Assembly: GCF_014643635.1 (NCBI RefSeq)
Contig: NZ_BMJV01000004.1
Span: forward strand, 186,001 to 250,000
DNA length: 64,000 bases
Reading direction: 5' to 3'
Origin: Salipiger pallidus
Lineage (GTDB): Bacteria > Pseudomonadota > Alphaproteobacteria > Rhodobacterales > Rhodobacteraceae
Part shown: positions 56,760-64,000 of the stretch, one piece after another
Layout of the letters: each line of letters begins with the position of its first letter
Position numbering within the stretch: the stretch's first letter is position 1
Notes under the pieces: model-generated
Told to the model about the DNA's origin: nothing
The model's database searches: none
The model's input: only the letters and a program-made list of their open reading frames with translations
Translations under genes and position numbers: made by a program

Positions 56760-57800
56760 ATGACCAAGACCATCCTTCGGGCGCTTGCAGGCGAAACGCT
56801 GCCCGTGCCGCCGATCTGGATGATGCGGCAGGCAGGGCGTTACCTGCCGGAATACAAGGCCACCCGGGCCGAGGCAGGCGACTTCCTGTCGCTGTGCTAC
56901 AACCCCGAGCTTGCGGCCGAGGTGACGCTGCAGCCGATCCGCCGGTATGGCTTCGACGCGGCGATCCTCTTTGCCGACATCCTGCTGCTACCGCAGGCGC
57001 TGGGGGCTGACCTGTGGTTCGTCACCGGCGAGGGACCGCGCCTGTCGACCACCACCACCGACGCGGATTTTGCAAAGCTCGGGCAGGGCGAGATGATCCA
57101 CGACACCCTGTCGCCGATCTACGAGACGGTGAAGATCCTGCGCCGCGAACTGCCCTCCGAGACGACGCTGATCGGCTTCGCGGGCGCCCCCTGGACCGTG
57201 GCGACTTACATGATCGCCGGGCAAGGCACCAAGGATCAGGGCCCGGCCCATGCGCTCAAGGCTGAGAACCGGGTGCTGTTCGAGAAGATCATCGACCGGC
57301 TCACTGAGGGCACCATTGACTACCTCTCGAAGCAGATCGAGGCCGGGGCCGAGGTGGTCAAGATCTTCGACAGCTGGGCCGGTTCGCTGAACGCCGAGGA
57401 CTTCGACCGCTACGCGCTGGAGCCCGCGCGCCGCATCACTGCCGAGCTCAAGGCGCGGCATCCGGGCATCCCGGTCATCGCCTTCCCGCGACAGGCGGGG
57501 AACAAGTACATCGGCTTCCACGAGGCCACCGGCGCTGATTGCGTCGCGGTGGATGACAGTGTGAGCGCGGAGTGGATCGCCGAGCGTGTGCAGCCAAGCG
57601 GCTGCGTGCAGGGCAACCTTGCCTCGTCGCACATGGTCACCGGTGGTGATGCTCTGGTGTCGGAAACCCGGCGCATCGTGAAGGCGCTGTCGAATGGGCC
57701 GCATATCTTCAATCTCGGACACGGTATCACCCCGGATGCGGACCCCGAGAACGTCAAGCTGATGATCGACACCGTCCGCGAGAGTGCTGCGGCCAGTTGA
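56760..57800 (+). CDS. hemE: Uroporphyrinogen decarboxylase
   Basis: A 346-residue enzyme decarboxylating the four acetate groups of uroporphyrinogen III. Classic blocks are [50 protein letters not shown] and [15 protein letters not shown]. The ribosome site ggggagg precedes the ATG at 56760. A longer in-frame extension through the hemC promoter is antisense to hemC and rejected. Confidence 0.96.
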   Translation: MTKTILRALAGETLPVPPIWMMRQAGRYLPEYKATRAEAGDFLSLCYNPELAAEVTLQPIRRYGFDAAILFADILLLPQALGADLWFVTGEGPRLSTTTTDADFAKLGQGEMIHDTLSPIYETVKILRRELPSETTLIGFAGAPWTVATYMIAGQGTKDQGPAHALKAENRVLFEKIIDRLTEGTIDYLSKQIEAGAEVVKIFDSWAGSLNAEDFDRYALEPARRITAELKARHPGIPVIAFPRQAGNKYIGFHEATGADCVAVDDSVSAEWIAERVQPSGCVQGNLASSHMVTGGDALVSETRRIVKALSNGPHIFNLGHGITPDADPENVKLMIDTVRESAAAS

Positions 57801-57914
57801 CAGCCGCGACAGGCCGGCGCGCGATTGCGGGCCGGCCGACGTGTGTGACGGGTTGCGCGGATTTGCCTGCCCGACGCGGCCACGCCTTGCACTTGCTCAG
57901 TTGGTCGGCGTCCT

Positions 57915-57949
57915 AGCTCTCAGCTCTCAGCTCTCAGCTCTCAGCTCTC
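57915..57949. repeat. Heptanucleotide tandem array, unit agctctc, 5 copies
   Basis: Five perfect units lie at the 3' end of the malonyl-CoA decarboxylase gene. The stop codon of that gene is the first TGA read on entering the array from the gene side, so copy-number change would lie beyond the stop and not alter the protein. Confidence 0.9.
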
Positions 57950-59222
57950 AGTCCACCTCCGCCGGGTCGCTCTTGCGCTCGGCGGCGGGCTTGTCGCGCC
58001 CTGCAAGCGAGCGGACAGGGCCAGAGGCCACCACCTCCTGACTTTCGGCAAAGCGGTCGTGGTTCTTCTCAACCTTGCCGAGATCGTAGAGGTAGTTGAC
58101 CATCACCCCTGCAGACTGGCGCAGGCCGTTTTCCGACACGTCAGCCCCCGCGTGCACCGCATGCAGGCTGGCGCCGTTGCCAAGGTGGAAGCGCGCCACC
58201 GGATCCAGCGGTGCGCCCCCCTTGCGCTTTGCGGTCAGCAGGTACTGGGCGGCAAGGCGGGACATGCCCTTTGGGTCGGCAGGCTCGTAGGCGATGCCTT
58301 GGGTCTCGAGCCAGCGCACGAGGCCGGGCACCGGCGACAGGGTGACGAATGTCTTCAGTCCCGGTAGCGCCTTGGCAAGATCGGCCACCACCTGCTTGAT
58401 AAGCGAGTTGCCGAAGGAAATCCCCGCCAGCCCGGGCTGGCAGTTGGAGATCGAGTAGAACACCGCCGTGTCGGCATCCGCCGCAGGCTCGGGCGGGCGG
58501 TCCTCGGCCAGCAGCGTCTGCACGGAATTGGGCACGCCGCGCGTCAGCGCCACCTCGACGAAGATCAGCGGCTCGTCCGGCATGGCGGGGTGGAAGAAGG
58601 CAAAGCAGCGCCGGTCATCGGGTTTCAGCCTGCGGCGCAGATCGTCCCACGAATGGATCGTGTGCACCGCCTCGTAGGCGATGATCTTCTCGAGGATATG
58701 AGCAGGGCTTTGCCAGCTGATTGGGCGCAGCACGAGAAAGCCGCGGTTGAACCACGACTTGAAGAGATGCCGGAAATCCTGGTCGAGCGCCCGCAGTGCC
58801 GCGTCCTCGCCCGCCATGCGCCGCAGGTCCGCGCGCATCTGCACCAGGCGCTCGGTCGCGCCGGGCACCTTGTTGAGCCGCCGCACGAGTTCATGCCGGG
58901 GGGCTTCGGTGGCGGCGGTGAAGGCGCGGTAGCTGTCCGCGCTTGGGCTCGCCTCATAGGCCTCGAGCGCGGAGCGCACGGCAGAGGTGTCGAGGGTCAG
59001 CGCCTCAGCCACGTGGCGGAACAGTGCGAGGCGCGCCACGTCGTCCATCTCGGCATAGCGTTGCAGGATACGCCGGGCGAGATCCTGCGCCACGGTTTCC
59101 GAACTTGAGGCCATCAGGTCCGAGATGAGCGCCTCGGTGCTGCGCGGGTCGCGGCGCAGGATGGGTCCGATGCGCTCGGTCCGCTCGAAGACGGTGGAGA
59201 GCAGGTCTGCGAGAAGGGACAT
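57948..59222 (-). CDS. Malonyl-CoA decarboxylase
   Basis: A 424-residue enzyme converting malonyl-CoA to acetyl-CoA and CO2. Family blocks include LVQMRADLRRMAGEDAALRALDQDFRHLFKSWFNRGFLVLRPISWQSPAHILEKIIAYEAVH, HSWDDLRRRLKPDDRRCFAFFHPAMPDEPLIFVEVALT and TAVFYSISNCQPGLAGISFGNSLIKQV. The helical N-terminal domain and the catalytic domain are complete. The C-terminal 45 residues are basic and low in complexity. The stop codon opens the heptamer array. No malonate-use genes are adjacent. Confidence 0.93.
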   Translation of the reverse strand: MSLLADLLSTVFERTERIGPILRRDPRSTEALISDLMASSSETVAQDLARRILQRYAEMDDVARLALFRHVAEALTLDTSAVRSALEAYEASPSADSYRAFTAATEAPRHELVRRLNKVPGATERLVQMRADLRRMAGEDAALRALDQDFRHLFKSWFNRGFLVLRPISWQSPAHILEKIIAYEAVHTIHSWDDLRRRLKPDDRRCFAFFHPAMPDEPLIFVEVALTRGVPNSVQTLLAEDRPPEPAADADTAVFYSISNCQPGLAGISFGNSLIKQVVADLAKALPGLKTFVTLSPVPGLVRWLETQGIAYEPADPKGMSRLAAQYLLTAKRKGGAPLDPVARFHLGNGASLHAVHAGADVSENGLRQSAGVMVNYLYDLGKVEKNHDRFAESQEVVASGPVRSLAGRDKPAAERKSDPAEVD

Positions 59223-59941
59223 GGACTGCCTCGTGATTGCACATGGGGTGGGGGCCGTGGCCTCCAGCTTACAAAGTCGGATGGACGGACCACGAATTCA
59301 ACCGATGCGAGCGCTAAAGCCGTCGCGGCACGGAAATGTCATGGGGAGGCAGGGCCGTATCCTATTGGCGTCAAGAAGGGCGGTGGTGGGGCGCGGGGCA
59401 TCTTTGGGAAAGGTCGCTTTGCGGCAACAGGACACGTGCCGGCCCACCGCCTGAGCGGCCTTGATGGGAGATAGTGTGCATGTCGGCCAACCTTTTGCGC
59501 GGCATCGGTGATGGGCAGGACGCGCATCGGCCGACCGGTGAGGCGCGCCTGACGGACGCGGCGCAAGCAGGTCATGCGCGGGCCAAAGCCCTCGCGCGGC
59601 TCAGGCTCGCGGAAAAGCACTGCCATTAGACGTCCCCTGAGGAGGGTCGCTGATGGACCGCGCTCGGGGCTTCCTGCGTAAGAGGCACCGTCCGGTGCCC
59701 GGACATGAGCCGTCCTTGGCATCGTGGTGAGGCCGCCACGGTGATGCCTGTCGCCGTGATCTGCCGGGCCATGGCGTCGTGTTAGCGGACGAAGAAGATG
59801 ACGGGGGTGCGCCTCTCTTTTTCCGCCACCGCGCCTAGCGTAGTGCGGATGTGTTTTTCCTGCGAGGGACGCATAGGAAAACGCCCGCGCGGCCATGGGA
59901 CCGCGCGGGCGTGATGCGCTTTTCATCAGGGGACGGCGGTG
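59223..59941. other. Gene-free stretch before tamB end
   Basis: About 720 bases with no protein family signal in any frame that I can recognise. The minus-strand piece MRPSQEKHIRTTLGAVAEKERRTPVIFFVR (near 59790-59880) is followed by a stop and cannot be tied to a gene. The tamB terminator occupies 59877-59912. Confidence 0.5.
59877..59912 (-). terminator. Strong intrinsic terminator for tamB
   Basis: A perfect 12-bp GC-rich stem (acgcccgcgcgg/ccgcgcgggcgt) with an 8-base loop. Read on the minus strand it is followed by a short T-rich tail (gttttcc). It lies 30 bases after the tamB stop. Confidence 0.85.
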
Positions 59942-62900
59942 TCAGTAGTCCTTTTCGTAGAAGATGCCGACGCCGGTGTTGCCCTTGCTCGACGCGCTGG
60001 CACGCGCGTTGACGTTGCGATTGATCTGATAGTTCAGATCAATCGTGGTCTCGCCCGAGGACTGGACCTCCACGTCCGTATAGACGTTCTCGCTGATGTA
60101 TTTGCCCAGCCGCAGGCCAGCGTTGCCCTCGGCATCAGTGGTGACGTCCAGGTCGTCGAGGCCAAAGCCCTTGCGCAGGTTGCCGACGATGCCGTCGCCG
60201 CCGCGCCCAGCGAGGGTGTTCACCGCCGCCGCAATGCGCAGCGCTTGAAGCGCTGACAGCTCGGTCACGTCACGACCGAAGAGCAGAAGCGCAAGCACCT
60301 CTTCCTCGGGGCGCGAGGGTTCCGAACGGAAGCTGACCTCGGGCGAGGTCGCCTCGCCTTCGACGCTGACGAAGATCGTGCTGTCGTCTCGCTCGGTCAC
60401 GGCCTCGACGTCGATGAGCGGGATGAAATCGCCAGTCATCTGAAGGCCAGCGGTGTTCAGGGTCAGCCGCTGCCCGAGGATGTCGAGCCGCCCGCGCACC
60501 AGATCGAACCGGCCCACCGGCACGATGTTCGCCGTGGTTCCCGTCAGCCGCAGCTCCCCGCCCAGTTCCGCATCAAGGCCACGGCCCCGGATAAAGATCT
60601 GCTGGGGTGCGCGGATCAGCAGGTCGATGGGCATGACATAGCCGGACCCACCGCCACCGCTCGCGTTGGCGACCTCGTCCAGCAGTCCGGCACGGGCGCG
60701 GCTTTGGCGGACGTCGGCAGGTTCGTTGATGTGGTGCAGCACGAAATCGCGGCTGGTCCCGCCAAGGCCGGTTTCGGGGATGCGGACTTCGGCCTCGTCG
60801 ATGTTGATGCGCCCGCCAAGGCTCGGCCCGGTGAGAAGGGGGCCTTCGACCGTCAGGCGACCGCTTGCGGTGGCCTGATAGAGTCGGCTGTCCTGCAGGA
60901 GCAGCTGCTGCAGCTGCACGCCAAGGTCGGCCCTGTAGGGCGACGCCAGCGAGATGGTGCCATCGGTGGTGATGGTCCCGCCCGTGGACAGCGCGGCATT
61001 GACGTCAAGCCGCACCTGATTGCCACCGAGGTTCGCGTTGATGTCGATATCATCAAGCGTCAGCGCCGGTCCCGGCAGCACCATCTGTGCCCCCGCCACC
61101 GTGACGTTCCCGGACAGCGATGAGGGTTGCAGAGGACCGTCGAGGCGCAGGTTGATCTGGGCCATGCCGCTGATGAGGTTCGGCTCGAGGATCCGGTTTG
61201 CCAGCGACAGCGGAGCGTTGCCGTTGATCGCGAGGTTCGCGCTGTCGAAGCTGCGGGCCAGGCTGCCAGACACCTGCGCCTGCGTGCCCCCCGGCGCGGT
61301 CAGCTGGGTGCTGACCTGCCACGGGCCGTCGCCGTTCGATCCCAGCGTGCCGGTGGCGGTGGCGCGGCCCGGAAGCTGCGGCACCAGTGCGCCAAGGTCA
61401 CGCACCGCCACGTCGTAGGTCAACTGGCTGGACCCGCTCGCGGCAAGGCTGCCGTTGGCGGTGACCGTCAGCTGCGACGTGGTGAGGTCGAGCCGCTCCA
61501 CGGTGATGGTGCCGTCCGCGTCGCGCTCGGCCCGGAACTCGGCATTGCCGTTGCCGCCGATGAGCTCGTCCGCGGCGGGAATGCCGATGGCCAGGCCAGT
61601 CGTGCGCAGTGACCCTTCGGCCGACGCAGCGCCGCTGTCCAGCGTGTAGGACCCGGTGCCATCGAAGCTCACGGACCCGCGCATGTTCAGCCCCGTGAGA
61701 GGCGCGAAGGCGGCAAGGTTGTTCGCATTGGCATTGCCGTCGAAGGCGACGCTCTGGATGTCCGCGATGCCCAGCCCGCTGCCGTCCTCGGCGCTCGCAG
61801 CCTTGGTCGCTGTCACCACGCCGTCAAGCGCGGTGTCGCCGGGGCCGGTGGCAATGAGGTCCAACATGTAAGCGGTGTCGTTCTCGCTCAGGGTGCCGTT
61901 CAGCGTGGCGCGCCCGGACATGCCGGGGGCGGCCAGCGACAGGTCGGGCAGGGTCAGGTCAAACCGCGCCTGCGACCCGCCGACGACCACCTGACCATCA
62001 GCCTGGGCCACGATGCCCGGCCCGTCGATGTCGAGGGTGCGGATGAAGATCCCTTCGGTCGAGCGTGCGGCATCCACGTCCAGAAGCACGCGCCCGCCAA
62101 GCAGCCCGTCCAGCTGGTTGATCCCGGCGGCAAGGTCGGTGGCATCGCCGTTGACCCGCAGGTCGAACAGCAGTTCCGTCGGCTGGGCGCTGCCCACCAC
62201 GGTCACGTCTACGGCGCCGCCAAGGTCACGCCCGGCCAGCTCCGAGAACCGCGACAGGTCGTCGGACTTGAGCGACACATTGGGCGAGACGGTCAGCACG
62301 TCATCCTCTCCAAGGCCCGAAGCGATGACGCTGCCCGCCACCTCGGTCGCGCCGGGGGCGGTGGCGGTGAAGTCGAGCGTGTAGGCGCCATCGGCCTGCA
62401 CCACCGTGCCGTCAAAGGTGGCACGGCCCGAAACGCCCGGCTGCACGCGCGCAAGTTCGGGCAGCACAAGGCTGAGATCCGCGGTGGTGGCGTCTGTCTG
62501 GATGTTTGCGCTGCCGTTCATCGTGAGGCCGGGGCCGTCGAGCGACAGGCTGCGAAGTTCGGTCCCTGTCTCGGTCCGGGCGGCGTCAATGTCCAGCACG
62601 ACGCGGCCTTCGAGCAGACCGTCAAGCTGCTGGATGTCGGTGACAAGGTCGGTGCCGCTGCCCGACACGCGCAGATCGAAGCGCCCGGCAAGAGGTTCAA
62701 CCGTGCCGTTCAGCGCAAGATCCGCCGCGCCGCCAAGGCTGCGCCCGGCAAGGCCGGAAAAGCGAGACAGATCGTCGGTGCGGATGGTCATGTCGGGTGC
62801 GATGGTGGGATCGTCGCCCTGCGACAGGCCCGACAGCACCATGTCGCCGCCGATGGCGATGCCGGCACCGTCAAGGTCGATGCCCGTCAGCTCCAGCGGT

Positions 62901-64000
62901 TCGCCCTCGGCCCAGTCAAAGCCTAGGCTGCCCGCAAGGGTGGTGCCTGCGGCGGCGGCGAGGTTCTCGTCCGCCAGGGTGAGCCCGTCCACCGAGAGGT
63001 CGATCTGGCCGGCGACCTGCCCGGGGGTGGTGCTGCCCTCGTTGCGGGAAATCGTGCCGGTGCCACTGATGCGGGCCTCGTCCAGCGTCATCTCGGGGCG
63101 CTCTATGCCGGAAGCCAGCAAGTCGAGCGTAAAACCGTCGCCCTCGGCGGCATCATAGCTGAGGGTCAGCGTTGCCTCGTCGATGAGTGTGGCGTCGGAG
63201 GTAAAGGCCATCTGCACCGGCTCGCCATCGTCTGAGGCGATCCGGCCGTCGAGGGCCAGCCGCTCGGGCCAGCCGTCGGCGCCGATGCGCGCGTTGCCGG
63301 AGAGCGAGACGGCCGAGGTCTGCAGGTCCAGCGTATCGAGTTCCAGAGCGCCGCTGTTTTCGGTGATTCCCGAAACCTGAAGCGTCTGCTGAGCGCCGAG
63401 GAAGGCGCGCTGCTCTTCCTCGACCAGCGGGCGCAGATCGCCGCTGAGGTTGGCGGCAAAACGGTGGCCCAGTTCCTGCACCGTCTCGAGTGTGATCTCG
63501 CCGGTCAAGCGGTCGGTGTTGTCGGTGGCCAGCGCCACGTCGGCGGTGAAATCATCCACCGGGCCGCTGCCCTGCACCGTGAATCGGATCGACGGATCGC
63601 CCGGCAGCGCGGCGCGGGTGGCAATGAGCCCGCCGCGCGCACCATCCAGCGCAAGGTCGATGTCCAGCTGCCTTGTGTCGTTGGCATAGCTTGCCTGCAG
63701 CGTCACCGCGTCGCGCGGCCCGTCAATGCGCTGCACCGACAGTTCCACCTCGCCTTCGCCATCAGCCAGCTGGGCGGTGCCCGCCACGTTCAGCGCAAGC
63801 TCTTCGCCCACGACGGGCGCGCCCAGTTCGACACGCTCAATGGCGAATTCGCCCACGTTCACCGATACGGGAAGATCAGGCAACGAGAATGACATGCCGC
63901 CCGCCTCGGGGGCAGGCGCCTCGGTGTCCGAGGCCGGCAGGCGCGACAGTTCAAGCCGCTGTGCGGTCAGCTGTTCGACCTCGACGCGGCCGGTCAGAAG
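59942..64000 (-). CDS. tamB: TamB, translocation and assembly module subunit (partial, C-terminal ~1350 residues)
   Basis: The frame is open to the right edge, so the N-terminus is outside the window; 1352 codons plus stop are visible. The protein is a long run of beta-strand repeats of the AsmA/TamB type (many blocks such as LDGPGLTMNGSANI and LSGRATFDGTV-like). It ends with the conserved TamB C-terminal domain: RGRGLDAELGGELRLTGT, GRFDLVRGRLDILGQRLTL, PSRPEEEVLALLLFGRDVTELSALQALRIAAAVNTLAG and VGIFYEKDY. It spans the periplasm and works with an Omp85 protein (TamA) in outer-membrane protein or lipid transport; tamA should lie to the right. Confidence 0.93.
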   Translation of the reverse strand, partial: LLTGRVEVEQLTAQRLELSRLPASDTEAPAPEAGGMSFSLPDLPVSVNVGEFAIERVELGAPVVGEELALNVAGTAQLADGEGEVELSVQRIDGPRDAVTLQASYANDTRQLDIDLALDGARGGLIATRAALPGDPSIRFTVQGSGPVDDFTADVALATDNTDRLTGEITLETVQELGHRFAANLSGDLRPLVEEEQRAFLGAQQTLQVSGITENSGALELDTLDLQTSAVSLSGNARIGADGWPERLALDGRIASDDGEPVQMAFTSDATLIDEATLTLSYDAAEGDGFTLDLLASGIERPEMTLDEARISGTGTISRNEGSTTPGQVAGQIDLSVDGLTLADENLAAAAGTTLAGSLGFDWAEGEPLELTGIDLDGAGIAIGGDMVLSGLSQGDDPTIAPDMTIRTDDLSRFSGLAGRSLGGAADLALNGTVEPLAGRFDLRVSGSGTDLVTDIQQLDGLLEGRVVLDIDAARTETGTELRSLSLDGPGLTMNGSANIQTDATTADLSLVLPELARVQPGVSGRATFDGTVVQADGAYTLDFTATAPGATEVAGSVIASGLGEDDVLTVSPNVSLKSDDLSRFSELAGRDLGGAVDVTVVGSAQPTELLFDLRVNGDATDLAAGINQLDGLLGGRVLLDVDAARSTEGIFIRTLDIDGPGIVAQADGQVVVGGSQARFDLTLPDLSLAAPGMSGRATLNGTLSENDTAYMLDLIATGPGDTALDGVVTATKAASAEDGSGLGIADIQSVAFDGNANANNLAAFAPLTGLNMRGSVSFDGTGSYTLDSGAASAEGSLRTTGLAIGIPAADELIGGNGNAEFRAERDADGTITVERLDLTTSQLTVTANGSLAASGSSQLTYDVAVRDLGALVPQLPGRATATGTLGSNGDGPWQVSTQLTAPGGTQAQVSGSLARSFDSANLAINGNAPLSLANRILEPNLISGMAQINLRLDGPLQPSSLSGNVTVAGAQMVLPGPALTLDDIDINANLGGNQVRLDVNAALSTGGTITTDGTISLASPYRADLGVQLQQLLLQDSRLYQATASGRLTVEGPLLTGPSLGGRINIDEAEVRIPETGLGGTSRDFVLHHINEPADVRQSRARAGLLDEVANASGGGGSGYVMPIDLLIRAPQQIFIRGRGLDAELGGELRLTGTTANIVPVGRFDLVRGRLDILGQRLTLNTAGLQMTGDFIPLIDVEAVTERDDSTIFVSVEGEATSPEVSFRSEPSRPEEEVLALLLFGRDVTELSALQALRIAAAVNTLAGRGGDGIVGNLRKGFGLDDLDVTTDAEGNAGLRLGKYISENVYTDVEVQSSGETTIDLNYQINRNVNARASASSKGNTGVGIFYEKDY

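Noticed and set aside
59339-59926. 195-codon minus-strand frame before tamB end
   Set aside because: It runs through the tamB terminator hairpin and has no recognised domain or ribosome site.

Overview
The window is high-GC DNA of alphaproteobacterial character, most likely a marine Roseobacter-group member of the Rhodobacterales. Supporting signs are PQQ-dependent alcohol oxidation accessory genes, UgpBAEC, a urease operon containing a DUF1127 gene, malonyl-CoA decarboxylase, and many ATGA/GTGA-coupled gene pairs. A dispersed intergenic repeat built on a cctttgacctgaaatatccc core also recurs. The assignment is inferred from gene content and style, not from a marker gene. Both ends cut genes: a periplasmic binding protein on the left and tamB on the right.

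1-8.2 kb: accessory genes of a PQQ (probably lanthanide-type) alcohol oxidation system. They are an ABC-type binding protein, cytochrome c-550 PedF, a MoxJ/XoxJ-like binding protein, a large NosR/NirI-like flavo/iron-sulfur membrane protein and an ExaC-type aldehyde dehydrogenase. A solitary Mrr-type endonuclease gene and a decayed short-chain dehydrogenase lie among or beside them. 8.4-16.3 kb: a four-gene set with transglutaminase + DUF2126 amidoligase, circularly permuted ATP-grasp + alpha-E, a second transglutaminase, and an aldolase-like protein. The first three form a predicted peptide-bond making and breaking system whose substrate is unknown.

16.7-22.8 kb: TauE/SafE exporter, convergent with ugpBAEC, then a 2-dehydro-3-deoxygalactonokinase. 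23-29.5 kb: urease genes in the order ureD-A-x-B-y-C-[terminator, DUF1127]-E-F-G, with two uncharacterised small genes x and y. 29.6-38.9 kb: thyA-folA, glyoxalase I, a DUF1194 protein, a 55-residue membrane protein, a 13.5-copy octanucleotide array, a MarR regulator, an HTH gene coupled to sdhE, aspartate aminotransferase, suhB, a GFA protein and a rhomboid protease.

39.2-46.3 kb: putA with a divergent Lrp-type putR, then tRNA-Leu(UAA). The tRNA is followed by a decayed integration island: a tyrosine recombinase relic, phage tail relics and an IS3-family relic. 46.3-53.6 kb: a lone phnM, then a Nudix gene leading into an oligopeptide-type ABC transporter (two permeases and a fused double ATPase, with no binding protein visible), an aldehyde dehydrogenase and an SDR. 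54-64 kb: GT2/GtrA pair, divergent hemC/hemE, malonyl-CoA decarboxylase and tamB.

Four patterns cut across the gene list. A dispersed repeat family appears as an inverted pair, as half-elements in front of terminators, and once inside a coding sequence. Hexa-, hepta- and octanucleotide tandem arrays occur in one window. Two GntR-like palindromes precede SDR/ALDH genes. A cluster of inverted repeats surrounds the DUF1127 gene inside the urease locus.
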